A stretch of 64,000 bases of DNA from Homalodisca vitripennis (lineage: Eukaryota > Arthropoda > Insecta > Hemiptera > Cicadellidae), in the NCBI RefSeq assembly GCF_021130785.1, contig NC_060211.1:22305001-22369000 (forward strand), read 5' to 3'. Shown piece by piece: positions 12,801 to 24,250 of this stretch (positions are counted from its first letter, which is position 1; each line of letters opens with the position of its first letter). The notes below the pieces were generated by a model. It worked only from the letters and a program-made list of their open reading frames with translations, did no database searches and had not been told where the DNA came from. The translations under genes were made by a program, and so were the position numbers.

Positions 12801-14388
12801 GAGAGGACTACACTATAACTCGTATCACGCAACAAGTCCAGCAGAGTTTGGATGCAAAAATTGATATTTCATTTTTTTGAGATGTTCTGTGGACAGACAA
12901 TCAGGCAGAAACAACCCTGTGTACCTACAAATAAACTTATAATGTGGACTACCAAAAAACTCCTTAGAATATAACGAAAGTCTAAACCATCCATCCCACC
13001 AATATGAAATGTTAAGATTTCAATATAATGTACTGAAGCTGTTTACAAATTTGTTTATTCTATGATTTCTGATGATGTTTTTATCATAGTTCGCTACAGT
13101 TAAAGACACATAATAGCTGTATATTTAAACCCATTATGCCTTTTCGAGATTTTAAGTTTATATGCTATTGAGGTGTCATGTTATAAACTCATTTTATGTT
13201 TAATAAATTTCTATCCCTCCATACCCTAATATATAAAATTTCTTGGCTTTAGAAAACATTAAAAGTTATGAATAAATATGTCATGGATTTGACTACTGCT
13301 CGCCATGAGTATTACACTAGTATAAAAAGGGGAAAACTACAGTGTACAAGCAACATTGTTTTTAAGCAACTGCAACTTTCTATTATATTTTTCGTTAGTT
13401 AAAACTAATTACTTACCTCCGGCGGAGTCGTATTTTTTCTTTACATTGTTTGCTCTCTTTGCAGTTCCGTGATTACTAAAGAATCAGATATACTTTATAA
13501 CAGGGCATTTTTTAATACCAAAAAAGTCCATAGGGCTTGAAAGAGCCATAATTTGAGACTATAAATAGTTACGAGGTTATAAAGCAGTAATGGATAATGG
13601 TGTATCAGCCACTTTAAGTACTCAGGATTTAATACTATTTTTGATGTAGGTTTCTGCCACCAATTAAATATAGTATTAAGAAATTGAAAACATTACTGGA
13701 AGTTACTAATTCCATTATTGTCAAACTTAATTATATTATACGAGTGTATTTTTAATATAAATTTTACATAACTGCATATTGCGAATGGTCTTTTGTCGCT
13801 GATATCTGTATAATCATAACTAGGTTATAAATTTAATTTTTACAACAGGAGTTCAAACTTATAGACAATAATACAAAAAGTTAAAGTACAAAAAAGCGGA
13901 ACATTGTGAGCCACATTTTGCTTTGTACTCCTTGAAATAAAAACATCAATGTTCCCCTAATTATGATACAGATCTGTAACAATAACGGGAGGCTTTCCCA
14001 GTTTCAGTAAGAGAGTTCAACATCTGTTTACTCAAACTACAGGTAAGTACTTACAGATTGCGATGTACATATTTTGAATATCGGGTCAATATTAATAAAT
14101 CATAGAAGGGCCACAATTGGTCTATAAAGTAGGTTGTATATACACTTTACTCATTTTAAGCCCTTTGAATTTTGATAAAATAGTCTACATGTAACAATAT
14201 CACTTAAGTTTGATGTTATACACCTTCTACACCATCAACCTAGCTATGAAAGATTTATACAGAAGTTTTATTTCTAACATTTCTATGAACAACTGATACA
14301 TGGTTCATAATGAAAATAAAGTGATTGCGACTTCAGATTAACTTTTGCACATATTTGTTTTACACTCTAATAATAAAGTATATAGAAT

Positions 14389-14602
<214 letters not shown>

Positions 14603-14605
14603 ATC

Positions 14606-14716
14606 CACATATATATAATTTCAATAAACATTGAATCACAAAAAGTACTTGTGCTCCGCCTGGACTCGAACCCGGATCTCTCTAGCCGGGTGAATGTGCT
14701 ACCATTACCATTATCA
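14606..14716 (-). repeat. tRNA-derived SINE
   Basis: Read on the minus strand it begins TGGTAATGGTAGCACATTCACC (A-box-like), continues to GGGTTCGAGTCC (a canonical tRNA B box), then a tail AAGTACTTTTTG(T/A)GATTCAATG and TTTATTGAAATTATATATA. The tail is shared almost base for base with the copy at 54375-54501. The copy abuts the CA microsatellite. Confidence 0.75.
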
Positions 14717-17700
14717 ATATATATGTACCATACATACATTTATAAGAATGAGATATACGATATCTCATATATATGTGTGATATCCTTTTTAGTGTGGAGC
14801 CTTTTATATATAAATATACAAAAAATTACTTTATTGACTATTTTTTTAGAATTTGTAAGTTATATATATATATATATTTATAAAACTATGATTATGAAAA
14901 CATTTATTTATTGTATATAAAAATAATACCATTAAATAAAATTGGTCAATATTTACATTACATTAAGCAAAAAATATTCATGCCAAAACCTCATACGGGA
15001 GTAATTAACATAGTAGCCATGATCGGTACTTGGCCTAAAAAACTACAAGTTTTACACGTAAGGGATTGACGCTCTCTGGCTTAATATCGCAAAGTCTCTT
15101 GTAGGAGTATTTAACATAGTCACTGTCATCAATAAGTGGCTTAAATTTACACCAAACCAACGTTTTTTTATCTGAATATTAATAACGCAGAGAGGTATTT
15201 CATTCACTGAGTACCCTTATACTGTGTAGATAATTAACTTTACATAACTGATCATGTGATTAGCACGAAGAACATTCATGATCCCAATTGAAGTAGTTTA
15301 GTGGACTATTTCTTATATATTATTTACAACTTTGTAAATATTCATGGACTATTTACTACAAAACCTTATACATCAACGGCTTGTCTGAATTATTTTAAAA
15401 AACTATACATTAGATTATTATTTTATACAGTTTTTATAAACATCTAGTATTCATTGACAATTTAGGTGAAAATCCTAATAATATTATTATAATGGAGTTC
15501 ATAATAAATTTATTGCTATCATTATTTTCTCGTAGGTCAGAAATTAGCACCAGTATTAAAAGAATCAGTCAATTCATACAATGCCTTAACGTTTAAGTAT
15601 TCGTTCACATTTTGGGAACATTTCAGTTATAAACTGTTTTATGTAATAATACATGTAGTATAAATAGAGCATTTTTTTTTCCATTTTTAAATATACTTAA
15701 ATGATACTAAAATAACAGAAGTCGGGAAATATGTACTATGAGCAGCCAAATGTGTTAATTAAAATGTGTAAACAATTTAATTACAAATTAATAAAAACAT
15801 TACGAAAACATTAAAATAACTTTAAAAGAGTTGGATCATGTAAAATTGAATAGTAAAATGTGATGTCTGTCAGATTAAAACCCAGTAGTTATTTTTCATA
15901 GTTCTTACATATTAAATTCGTATTATTTTACTGACATGTGTATTTTTTGCATCTTGCATTATTGAAATATATGATTTTGACTCAAATAACTGATAGATAA
16001 TTTAAAAAATTTAACCTAATATACTGTAAATATAACAAAAGAGTGCCTAGTGTGTCCTCAAAAACAGTCAATTTATTCATGTTTAAAGACTGCATTTTTA
16101 CATTTAGAAATGTATGTTTCCGATATGAAAAATACTACTGCATAGTAAAATACTAATTTTTTATGTTTTTGCACAATAATTTAAACAAACTCCACTGGTA
16201 TTTGTTCACTGGTAATTCACAAACTCAATAAAAACCATTAATTACTATGCATTTAATTTTGTAGATATTGAATCCCATGAGTACGCCAAAATATATTTAT
16301 TGCAGTAACGTAGGCAGCCTGAACAGTATAGGCCAAGGTTATAAATGATTCTTAAATGTACGAACAGGTGTCATAAATATTACATCAATCAGACAGCGAG
16401 AGTCTTACATGTTTCTGAAAGTGTTTTTACCGCGTATATCTTTGCAACAATACATTTGTCAACACGAACGTACCTTATACAGGATCTTTAAAGGATGTTC
16501 AGCAGTCGAAGCGTAGTTTCTGACACGTCATTGTCAGGCAAGACATGTCCCCAGGGCGGTTGACTTCCTTTTAGGTTCTAAGTATCCATTGGATTGAGAT
16601 TGTTAGATTTTAGAGCGATTCAACGATTCCTAGATAATAAAATAAATAATGAAAAACATTGTGACGTTTACTTTTGTTTTCTTTTTTGCTGAAACGAAAT
16701 AAAAAGAAAATTATATAAGTGTATACCTACTTTTACAGAATTGTCTTCATGTACTGATAACTTTAACTAATATCACTACCACAGAAGTCTATATTAAGCA
16801 TCTTCATTTTCATTTTGGAGCTAAGTTATTGTCTAGGATAGGGAGGGTAAAAAAACACACCTCGCATTGACATGATGGAGAAATGTCTACATGAATAGAT
16901 AGAATAAATTTGATACCAAGTCTTACCAAAGAGCATTAAATAATCAGGTTTATTAACTGTATTCGGGGAAAAATAAGAGTCTCCGAAAATCTTGTAAAAT
17001 TAATGATGAAAACACCCAAATTTACACATTATATTAAAACCAATTCCGATTGGAAAAATTTTAACATTTAATTAGTCTACCACGGCGACGACATGGAAGT
17101 ATCTTCCTGTTCATTTTATGGTTGTTATTTTCGTGGTTAGGGAAGGAAGAGACATCAATCGAATTGTTACCATAGAGAAATTTCTAGATGAATACGCTTC
17201 GTGATAACGGAAATATAGAAAAATTATTATTCACAGTTGTCTAGGTTGTATATGATTTGAAGGGTAGGTTAATATCCTTTTAAGTTAAGCCTTATCCTGT
17301 CCATTCTTTTGAGCTGCTGCCTGTGCGAGAATCTTATCAAACAAACGAAGAAGGACAGTCGATTAATTGAATATTCGACTTTAAATGAAAAATATATTAT
17401 TCGTTTTCAAACAGGTTTTCAACTTTCAATATGTTTCATCCGAAATTCTAACATTTAGAACCGCTTAGCCATAAAAATTTCCAAAAACTTATTAAAAAAG
17501 CAATAAATTGTCTACATATTCACTGGATACTTCTAATTACCTACCATCCGTAGTATCCTAGACTTTTTTATAAATACGAATATCAAACATTATTAGAAAA
17601 ATGGAGGTATTGGAACAATGACAAGACACCTATTAAGGTTTTATTGGAGACAAAGCTCAAGAGCTGAATCTAACTCAGTGATGCCTTTATATATATTACA

Positions 17701-17747
17701 TATCACATATTACATATATATAAATATATTACACGACAGATCCCTTA
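14717..17747. other. non-coding, nothing recognised
   Basis: AT-rich sequence with no supportable gene and no strong internal repeat apart from short AT microsatellites (for example near 14860 and 17685-17735). Confidence 0.5.
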
Positions 17748-19396
17748 CTTTTTAACAATTCCAATTATTTTGTATTTGGCCGTATCTGTAACATATGCGT
17801 TTAAATAACTAAACTGACATATGTTTCGGAAGACCAAATACCTGTCAAAACGACTGTCAGACGGTTAGACATCCGGGCAGACAGCATAAATGCAAGTTTT
17901 CCAACCCCTCGAGTGATATGCTTCGCTAACGCTAATCCAATTAACACAATAAATTAATAACGGAAACTAATATATTTTAACTTATAAAAAAATATTATAA
18001 ATAGACGATGCAAAATATCCTTTGCCTTATTCCGTACTTGGGGATTCTTAGACGTGAAGGCATTGAAATCTGTAAATTTACAAAAAGTGCGCTCCCTCCA
18101 TATACATACATATAGGTTAACGTATCAATGTGTTTACTTTTTATATCATATATACGTATATGCAATGTAAATTAGTTGCTTGAATCCGAATTGGTGTAAA
18201 GTGTATAAATTGCTCTTTGTTGTTCTAAAGTTGGAATAATATTGTATATAATAATTTAAAAAATCGTGTTCTTATTTACAATCCGCCGTTGCCAATAATT
18301 TCTCCTGTCATAGATTAAAAATTAAATCATATTATTTACTTTTCACTAAACAATAGATTACTAACATGTCTAAGAAATGAATTACGAAATTTTATGGTGA
18401 CAAAAGTCTGATTAAGAATTAACTTTAATATAGATTTGTTCATATATTTGGATTCAAATGATTCTGCTCTTAACGGTACGGCGTAATATTGGTTAACTTA
18501 GTTCCCAGGAATAAGAAAATAATAACATATATTAAAATGTTAAACATTATTCATTTAAATTGGGTGAATGCCCCAAGTTATTCCAAGTAATTGGTAAATG
18601 TTCTGGTTTTCATGTTACAAAGCAGCTTGAAATAATTACGAAATTTGAGGTTGTTACAACCTGAAGTAATGAGAAACTAATTCCATGTTAAAACTCGTAA
18701 ATCTAAGTAAATGCGTTGGTTTTTAATTTGGATTCTCAACCTAAGTGGGTTGTTTTATTGTTTTCGCCAAGGGTACGAGAAATTAATGGTTTACGGTAGG
18801 CGAAACCGCCGAATTATATTTAAATTTAAAACCTTTTTCATATTATTACATTTAAACTATTACAATAATGACGCCATTATGTACTTTGAAGTGTGGTGTA
18901 ATCAAGATTGACACTTGAGGAATCGTTTATCTTTACAGTGCTACAAACTCAAGTTATGAAAACGTGACTTCAAAGTTTGCCGTTTACAGTATCATCTAGA
19001 GTTCCCAGAGTAAAGTTGTTAGAAACTTTTATGAAAGTCCTTTATTGGAGTTGGGGTTTGGAAAACATATATGTAATGGCTTTCGCTTCATCACAATTTT
19101 CTATTTATTTAGAACTGTTGTCTCTTAGAGCATAAATGAAAAATGAACTTTTGTTTGAACTAACGTGTAAAGTTGTACTCAAAAATTATTAAATTGCTGA
19201 AAAAATCATTATAAAAACAACAACCCTGTTCTTTTTATGGCGTTGTTACAGCAATTCGAGACCAACCTGCTCTAAAAAATGAATAAGTATTGTTTGTTTA
19301 ATGAATATTTAGTGTTTTGAGGATAGAACTAAGATTTAGTAATTACTGAAAAGATTTTGTCTCATAACTTTATTATATTAATAATAATAAATAAAT
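17748..19396 (+). repeat. 3.5-kb repeat unit, copy 1, left part
   Basis: Aligns through its length with 54506-56120, starting at CAATTATTTTGTATTTGGCC and including the shared stretch around 18711-18911 / 55466-55660. Many small indels and substitutions separate the copies. No ATG frame is preserved in a coding-like way, so the unit appears non-coding. It is interrupted on the right by a TA microsatellite and the Maverick, and resumes at about 36289. Confidence 0.8.
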
Positions 19397-19404
19397 CTAT
19401 ATAT

Positions 19405-19462
<58 letters not shown>
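19397..19462. repeat. (TA)n microsatellite flanking the Maverick
   Basis: About 65 bases of TA repeat run directly into the left Maverick terminus. The corresponding place in repeat copy 2 (about 56108-56120) holds only a few TA steps. Confidence 0.9.
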
Positions 19463-19464
<2 letters not shown>

Positions 19465-20099
19465 TAGATATGAATATGCCGATTCTAGACCACTTTTGGG
19501 ACAGACAGAAAATCAAGGGAAAATACTGTTTAAAGGACAATAAACGAATCTGTAAAATCAAACAGTAAGGGGTTCTAGCTCACTTTTGGGACAGACAGAA
19601 AATCAAGGGAAAAATACCGTTTCAAAGGACAATAAACGAATCTGCAAAATCAAACAGCAAGGCGGTTCTGGACCACTTTTGGGACAGCCCAAAAATCAAT
19701 ACAAATACTGTTCAATACACAATAAACGAATCTGTAAAAACAAGATAATAATATGGCGGTTCTGGACCACTTTTGGGACAGCCCAAAAATCAATACAAAT
19801 ACTGTTCAATACACCATAAATATGTAAAAACAAGATAATAATATGGCGGTTTCTGGACCACTTTTGGGACAGCCCAAAAATCAATACAAATACTGTTTCA
19901 ATACACCATAAATATGTAAAAACAATTCACAATACAATTTACTTAAATAAACTATGGTAAACTGTATTCAAGCAATTTTTCATGACAGTATGACAACATA
20001 AATTGTGGAATTTATAATACTCGAATGTTGAATTTAGAATATGTTGGCATTACCGTTGAGCGAGAAATGTTGGTAGCACTGCGCGGCACACAGGAGAAC
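19463..20099 (+). repeat. Maverick left terminal inverted repeat
   Basis: Pairs with 34699-35328 in reverse complement, ending at CAGGAGAAC. The outer 460 bases are a tandem array of about 90-bp units, each with ACTTTTGGGACAG. The outer two units use a diverged version ending in AATCAAACAG. Differences from the right copy include one-base homopolymer length changes (near 19605, 19852, 19897) and at least one substitution. Confidence 0.93.
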
Positions 20100-20350
20100 A
20101 GCCTTTCCCGTCCAGACCTCACACTAGTCAGTCATATTTAAATTTTACTCTATACTTTTGATCCAGGAATGTTAAAAAGTTCACTGTTTACTGGTTTAAT
20201 ATCGCATTCTCTTCATCTTCAGCTCTATTTGGAACAAGACTTAGTGAAATTAATCCGTAGTGACAAGTTCAGTGCTTTATATTCTACAAATTTTAATGAA
20301 CAGATATTTCTTAAATAAAAAACTTTTCTACTAAATAGTCACCAAACAAC

Positions 20351-20905
20351 ATGAACTCACCAAAGTCTCTACAATTTCTAGCATTAAAACAGTGCAACAA
20401 AGATGAATTCAGTGAATTGCCGGTTTATTTTCAACAACAGTTGATAACCGTCTTCGATACTTTCCTTAAATGAAACAGAATTAAAAGAACTTGTAGAGTC
20501 TTTTGCAGAAAGAACGAAAACTGCACACGTGTACACACAAAAAACGAAAAAAATAAGGGATTATATATTTAATATAATTACGAAAGATATTGAAAAGAAA
20601 GTAAAAAAATAAACAAACAGAGAGTTTTCATCGTTTTTTTATGAAATTTTTCCCATATTATACGTCCTTTCAAGATAATCAAGACTTAATTGATGAATTT
20701 CTTAGGAATTTTTGTAAGTATCAAGATTTATCAACACAATTCCATTAAAGAGCATTATAGAATTTTTCTTATAGAATATAGCCACATTTTTGTGTGAAAC
20801 AAAAGGTATTACTGTAGATAATATTCCATGTGATTCCTATGAAGAAAGACACCAACTATGGTTATCAAAACAGTACTATGACGTGGGGAGGGACTGCAAG
20901 TTTTA
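20351..20905 (+). pseudogene. decayed unknown gene at the left end of the Maverick
   Basis: ATG at 20351 opens a 41-codon frame (begins MNSPKSLQFLALKQ; contains LPVYFQQQLI). After a shift near 20470 a second frame continues with ETELKELVESFAERTK and then KKIRDYIFNII before stops. Weak coding texture continues in shifting frames to about 20905. I do not recognise the family. It is the only gene between the left terminus and the minus-strand block. Unlike most genes of the element its ATG lacks the TATAAATGG start motif. It could be an accessory gene or the end of something larger; nothing in it suggests an integrase. Confidence 0.4.
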
Positions 20906-20921
20906 GAGTTAAGACTTTATT

Positions 20922-21223
20922 CTACAAAGTTAATTGTTATAATTTCTTTATCTTTAATAGTCTTCTTTCCAGTAACAACCAAGTGTAATTTATCATGTTT
21001 ATTCAATTCTTTAATCTTTTTTTCATCCAAAACAGTCAAAAAGTCTGTTCGGTAAGTGTACTTTATAATCTTCCAACTCGGCAATTATTGTAAACCCGAA
21101 TTTATCCTTCATTTTCTCCAAATTCAAAATTTTGTATTTCTTATTTTCTTCCAATTCATTTAACTTCTTATACTCTTTGAACTTACATTCTCCAATATCA
21201 TTTAACTCTTTCAAGAACTCCAT
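20922..21223 (-). CDS. small conserved Maverick protein, possible OB-fold/SSB-like
   Basis: Starts at ATG 21223 directly after the TATTTAAATGG start motif and lies 16 bases after the stop of the upstream gene. About 100 codons if one frame break near 21035 is bridged; the stop TAG is at 20922-20924. The first part is acidic/lysine-rich (ELEENKKYKILNLEKMKDKF), followed by FGFTIIAEL and a short LPNRL segment; the rest is strand-rich. The KYKI...TKFG-like...LP.R layout suggests a small OB-fold single-stranded-DNA-binding protein, a role that would suit a protein-primed replicon. This is inference from pattern, not a firm family match. Confidence 0.55.
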
Positions 21224-21241
21224 TTAAATAGAAAAAAATTT
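21224..21241 (-). promoter_or_regulatory. start-codon-overlapping promoter-like motif
   Basis: In the sense of the downstream gene it reads AAATTTTTTTCTATTTAA and runs straight into ATGG. It is one of twelve similar sites in the element. Confidence 0.5.
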
Positions 21242-21748
21242 AAAGACGGAAAAAATGAAATTTGCTAACAATCACTCGAGAAGTCGAGGGAATTGCCAAC
21301 ATCTTCATTGTTTGACGAGGTTCTTCATTTACTTTCTCCAAATGTACTATAAAATCATCGAGGATTTCTGGCTTAAAATCGTAGACAAATTCAACATCCA
21401 GATAATTAAAAAATACAGGTAATATCTTTTCATAATAAACGTGTGTATCGATACCTACAAACCTAATGTATTCTTTGAAAAGGAAAATAATTTTTTCAAC
21501 GGTTCTAAGAGATAAGTAAAAATTTTTATTCTATTTTCCTAAACTCTGTAACAAATTTTGTTTGTTTTTTTACCTCCATATTGCAATTTTGTAAGCAGAT
21601 TATTCAAATGTGTTAGTTTATTTCGAAATTTCTTTGGTTTAGGTCTTTCATACAAAATTAAATTACAATCTCTACAAACTAAATATCTTTTATGAATAAT
21701 TTCTCCTCTATTATAACACTTGTAACAGTTGGCATTGTACTCTTCCAT
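21240..21748 (-). CDS. zinc-ribbon protein of the Maverick, unknown function
   Basis: Starts at ATG 21748. The first 69 residues contain a four-cysteine zinc-ribbon signature, CYKC then VCRDC, about 20 residues apart, followed by a basic stretch (RPKPKKFRNK). A frame change around the A/T runs near 21540-21570 links this to a second open segment with no ATG of its own, which ends at TAA 21240 and carries hydrophobic and acidic residues (for example YYEKILPVFFNYLDVEF). Total about 165 residues. It is divergently transcribed from the 21774 gene across a 25-base gap that holds a start motif on both strands. Zinc and nucleic-acid binding is plausible. No named family recognised. Confidence 0.55.
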
Positions 21749-21773
21749 TTAAACAAAAAAGATTTTTTTATAA
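21749..21773. promoter_or_regulatory. bidirectional 25-bp promoter-like spacer
   Basis: The whole gap between two divergent start codons is TTAAACAAAAAAGATTTTTTTATAA. Each side presents the T-run plus T(A/T)TAAATGG pattern seen at the other gene starts of the element. Confidence 0.55.
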
Positions 21774-22016
21774 ATGGAGATTATGGAACTAAGTCTACCA
21801 AGATATAAATTTTTCAGCACAAATGTTTATGTTTACATTTCTACAACAGAGATAAATAGAAATAATTTCATTCTATTGTACAACTATTTAGGATATTTTG
21901 TCTATGATTACAAAGATTATTACGGAAGAAATCGAGATTTTTCAGTGGCGAAAGAGTATATTTTTGAAGTATTAGAAGGAATGAAAGAGAATAACATGAA
22001 TTTAATCAATTATTGA
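21774..22016 (+). CDS. 80-aa hypothetical Maverick protein
   Basis: An intact open frame from ATG 21774 to TGA 22016. It is aromatic-rich (many Tyr and Phe) with no cysteine pair, signal peptide or clear membrane span. The start sits on the shared TATAAATGG motif, the main reason to regard it as a real gene. I do not recognise it. Confidence 0.55.
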   Translation: MEIMELSLPRYKFFSTNVYVYISTTEINRNNFILLYNYLGYFVYDYKDYYGRNRDFSVAKEYIFEVLEGMKENNMNLINY

Positions 22017-22094
22017 AGCTGGCTTTTCAAAGTCAAAAAAGTGCAAAACCATTTCTCAGTCATCCAATCGAGAAGTAAAAATTTAGGAAATTGA

Positions 22095-22317
22095 CACGAG
22101 GTCTCAGCGTTCCTAGTGGTAACGCATACGTCATGAAATTATTATGAAGTTAGTCGAGGTCACCGCGTTCCTAGTGGTAACGCCTACGTCATAGTTAGTG
22201 AAACAAACAGTCGAGGTCACCGCGTTCCTAGTGGTAACGCCTACGTCATAGTTAGTGAAACAAACAGTCGAGGTCACCGCGTTCCTAGTGGTAACGCCTA
22301 CGTCATAGTTAGTGCCG
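22095..22317. repeat. 57-bp tandem repeat in the Maverick
   Basis: Four units of GTCGAGGTCACCGCGTTCCT...AACGCCTACGTCATAGTTAGTG, period 57 bases in the last copies; the first unit is shorter and diverged. Each unit contains an inverted repeat GCGTT...AACGC. The array is markedly GC-richer than its surroundings and lies between the convergent 3' ends of the 21774 gene and the capsid gene. It has no spacers, so it is not a CRISPR. Confidence 0.85.
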
Positions 22318-22345
22318 ATGAATAATATAGAAAATACGATGATTT

Positions 22346-23543
22346 TTACTGAATTTCTCTAATATCGTTCTTAATCACATCATAGGCTAAAAATTTCTCA
22401 GAAAACCACAACCACATAACAAATCGCGTTTGTAACAGCTTTTTGAAAATCCATATTGATAATTATATCGTTCTTTGAACCAGAAATATTTGTCATACTC
22501 TTTGTTGTATCAATGACATAAATAGGTCTATTCGCTAAAAATTCTTTAGGATTGTAATACATTTCCTTATTATTACAGTAAACTTTCTTAAAATCTTGAT
22601 ACATCTGATACATGATTCTGAAAAGACCTCCTGAAATGTTTAAATTTTTGTAATTCATCTGGATAATAAGAACCGTTCAATTTTACTCTGATATTTTTTA
22701 CATCCAAACTATCAAACTTTGAAGGATTTTTTTCTTGATTATTCTGTCTATCTGTTTGAAAACCTATAATAACGAACTTGGGATTGAAGATATTTCTATA
22801 AATGTTTGTAATATCGAACGAATAAGTTGTTCCGGAAATACCTTTTTGTTCAATACATTGCCAATCTAGAAAATTAAACATAATGTTTTGACTTTTTGTA
22901 ATTTCATCAATCAAACCTAATTTTACTCGTGGTTTTATAATCAATCATTGGAACTCTAATAAAAAAATCTGTAATTGTTATTTTTCCATCAACAGGCATA
23001 ACATTTCCAGTTGCAGTCTTCAGAATCACATCATCGTCTTCTGCTCTTATAAAACTTAGATAAAATCCTCCTTTATAGATCGGAATAGTAACATTTTCAA
23101 AAAATCCTAATCCAAAATGAGATAAATTTCCAGCTGCTTCAAAAAACACCAAATTTAAAATCTGATTCAAAGCCATTAGAAGTTTGAGAAATAACATCAC
23201 TTTTTGAATACGAAATAGTTCCTTTAATTGTGCTTAATTGGCCACAGTTTTCGACTTCTTCTATCAATTTATTGTGTTTTCTTACTTCAATCTTAGAAAA
23301 TAAAAACGGTATAAAATTATCGATTAATCTAACATTATCAGTTCCAAGATATGCTTGACCATCTTGTTTTGTTAAAGTTCCAGAAATATAAAACTGGAAG
23401 TTAGACGAGCAAAAGTTATCTCCAAAATCAATATTAAACTCAGTTCTTTTATTCGGTTCATTCAAATGTTGTTCACTAATTGGATAGAAATTTTTAAACT
23501 CCGCCCTTTCAATATCACTAGCATATTTTCTGTAGTCCGCCAT
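22346..23543 (-). CDS. double-jelly-roll major capsid protein (frame-broken)
   Basis: Starts at ATG 23543 on the shared start motif (MADYRKYASD) and runs to TAA at 22346, about 400 residues over four frames. Segments match the Polinton/adintovirus capsid pattern in order: an N-terminal part with IDNFIPFLFSKIEVRKH, then GLGFFENVTIPIYKGGF, then WQCIEQKGISG with IYRNIFNPKF, and a C-terminal part with YPIYVIDTTK-like text and YVVVVF. The protein would form the hexon-like capsomer. Breaks lie near 23150, 22920, 22640 and 22395. Distance and order relative to ATPase and protease genes fit the family. Identification rests on several separate motifs. Confidence 0.8.
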
Positions 23544-23560
23544 TTAATAAGAGAAAATTT
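23544..23560 (-). promoter_or_regulatory. start-codon-overlapping promoter-like motif (capsid gene)
   Basis: In sense orientation AAATTTTCTCTTATTAA runs into ATGGCG of the capsid gene. Same pattern as the other sites in the element. Confidence 0.5.
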
Positions 23561-23664
23561 AGAAATTTTAAACATCGTGTATCATTTTTTCATCGATCTA
23601 ATGTACGTTTTTATAAGAAAAGATATAAATTTTAGTAAAATAATTAAAAAGATTAGAGTCATTT

Positions 23665-24063
23665 TTAATGATCTACTTCGTCATATTCAGGATTCTCTTC
23701 CTTAAATTTTGCGATCTCGGTCACATATTTCAATAAAATCTGCACAGGATAGTAACCGCTATCTATAATATTGTTCCAATCAACTGTATCTTTATTTTCA
23801 TCCAAAAACCTTATACTCAAGTGTTGATAGAGACAAAGAACAGACATATGATCTTTTAATTGATAATGTATATTTTCTTGAATGAACTCTGATGATAAAG
23901 TTTGATATTTAGCAATGTTATACCAATTCAATTTGTTTACGTATAATCTCATCATATCTTCGGATAATTCATATTTTTGAGAAATGTCATCCCAATGTTC
24001 TTTTTTCAAATCTCTTTCGTGTTGCATGATAAAAAGATCGAAAGCACTGTAATGTCCCGCCAT
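23665..24063 (-). CDS. LSxEFI-repeat protein of the Maverick
   Basis: An intact 132-codon frame beginning MAGHYSAFDL. It contains at least two units of a helix-rich repeat with the pattern (L/I)xxYQ.LSxxFI....(V/L).W..I, seen as NIAKYQTLSSEFIQEN and LYQHLSIRFLDEN followed by VDWNNII. Repeats of this pattern occur in proteins of large DNA viruses and phages; function is unknown. It starts 10 bases after the stop of the upstream mini-protein. The start region has TAATAAATAG before GAGATGG, a variant of the shared start motif. A scaffold or host-interaction role would be speculation. Confidence 0.7.
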   Translation of the reverse strand: MAGHYSAFDLFIMQHERDLKKEHWDDISQKYELSEDMMRLYVNKLNWYNIAKYQTLSSEFIQENIHYQLKDHMSVLCLYQHLSIRFLDENKDTVDWNNIIDSGYYPVQILLKYVTEIAKFKEENPEYDEVDH

Positions 24064-24072
24064 CTCTATTTA

Positions 24073-24234
24073 TTAGGAAAAAATTTCAATCAAGTTTTTT
24101 ATAAATTGGCTCTTTTTAGCGTTACATTCAGCACATTTTCCAGAAATTCTCTTAACTCCATTGATGTTTGCATAGTATTTTATATCATTTGTTGCAGTTT
24201 TTTCTTTACATCTCACACAATATATGAGCGCCAT
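24073..24234 (-). CDS. 53-aa double CxxC mini-protein (DUF5679-like)
   Basis: A small intact gene: ATG at 24234, TAA at 24075-24073. It has CVRC near residues 6-9 and CAEC near residues 34-37, separated by N-rich sequence containing the string ANINGVKRISGKC, and then KKSQF. This is the pattern of the DUF5679 family found in many DNA viruses. The two CxxC pairs would bind one zinc. The start codon lies on a good TTATATAAATGG motif. It sits between the coiled-coil region and the LSxEFI-repeat gene on the same strand with only 9 bases to the next start. Function unknown. Confidence 0.78.
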   Translation of the reverse strand: MALIYCVRCKEKTATNDIKYYANINGVKRISGKCAECNAKKSQFIKNLIEIFS

Positions 24235-24250
24235 TTATATAAGGAAAATT
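24235..24250 (-). promoter_or_regulatory. start-codon-overlapping promoter-like motif (mini-protein)
   Basis: Sense strand reads TAATTTTCCTTATATAA then ATGGCG. One of the cleanest copies of the shared motif; it overlaps the stop codon of the upstream coiled-coil frame. Confidence 0.55.

Noticed and set aside
18711..18911. 66-codon frame conserved in a second copy at 55466-55660
   Set aside because: Conservation comes from the 3.5-kb repeat unit; the N-terminal parts differ by frameshift and no domain is seen.
21023..22016. Integrase hidden in the left gene block
   Set aside because: Frames were read in series; cysteines form a single zinc ribbon and no HHCC or DDE spacing is present.
22095..22317. 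CRISPR-like array
   Set aside because: Repeats are contiguous without unique spacers, and the context is a eukaryotic virus-like element.
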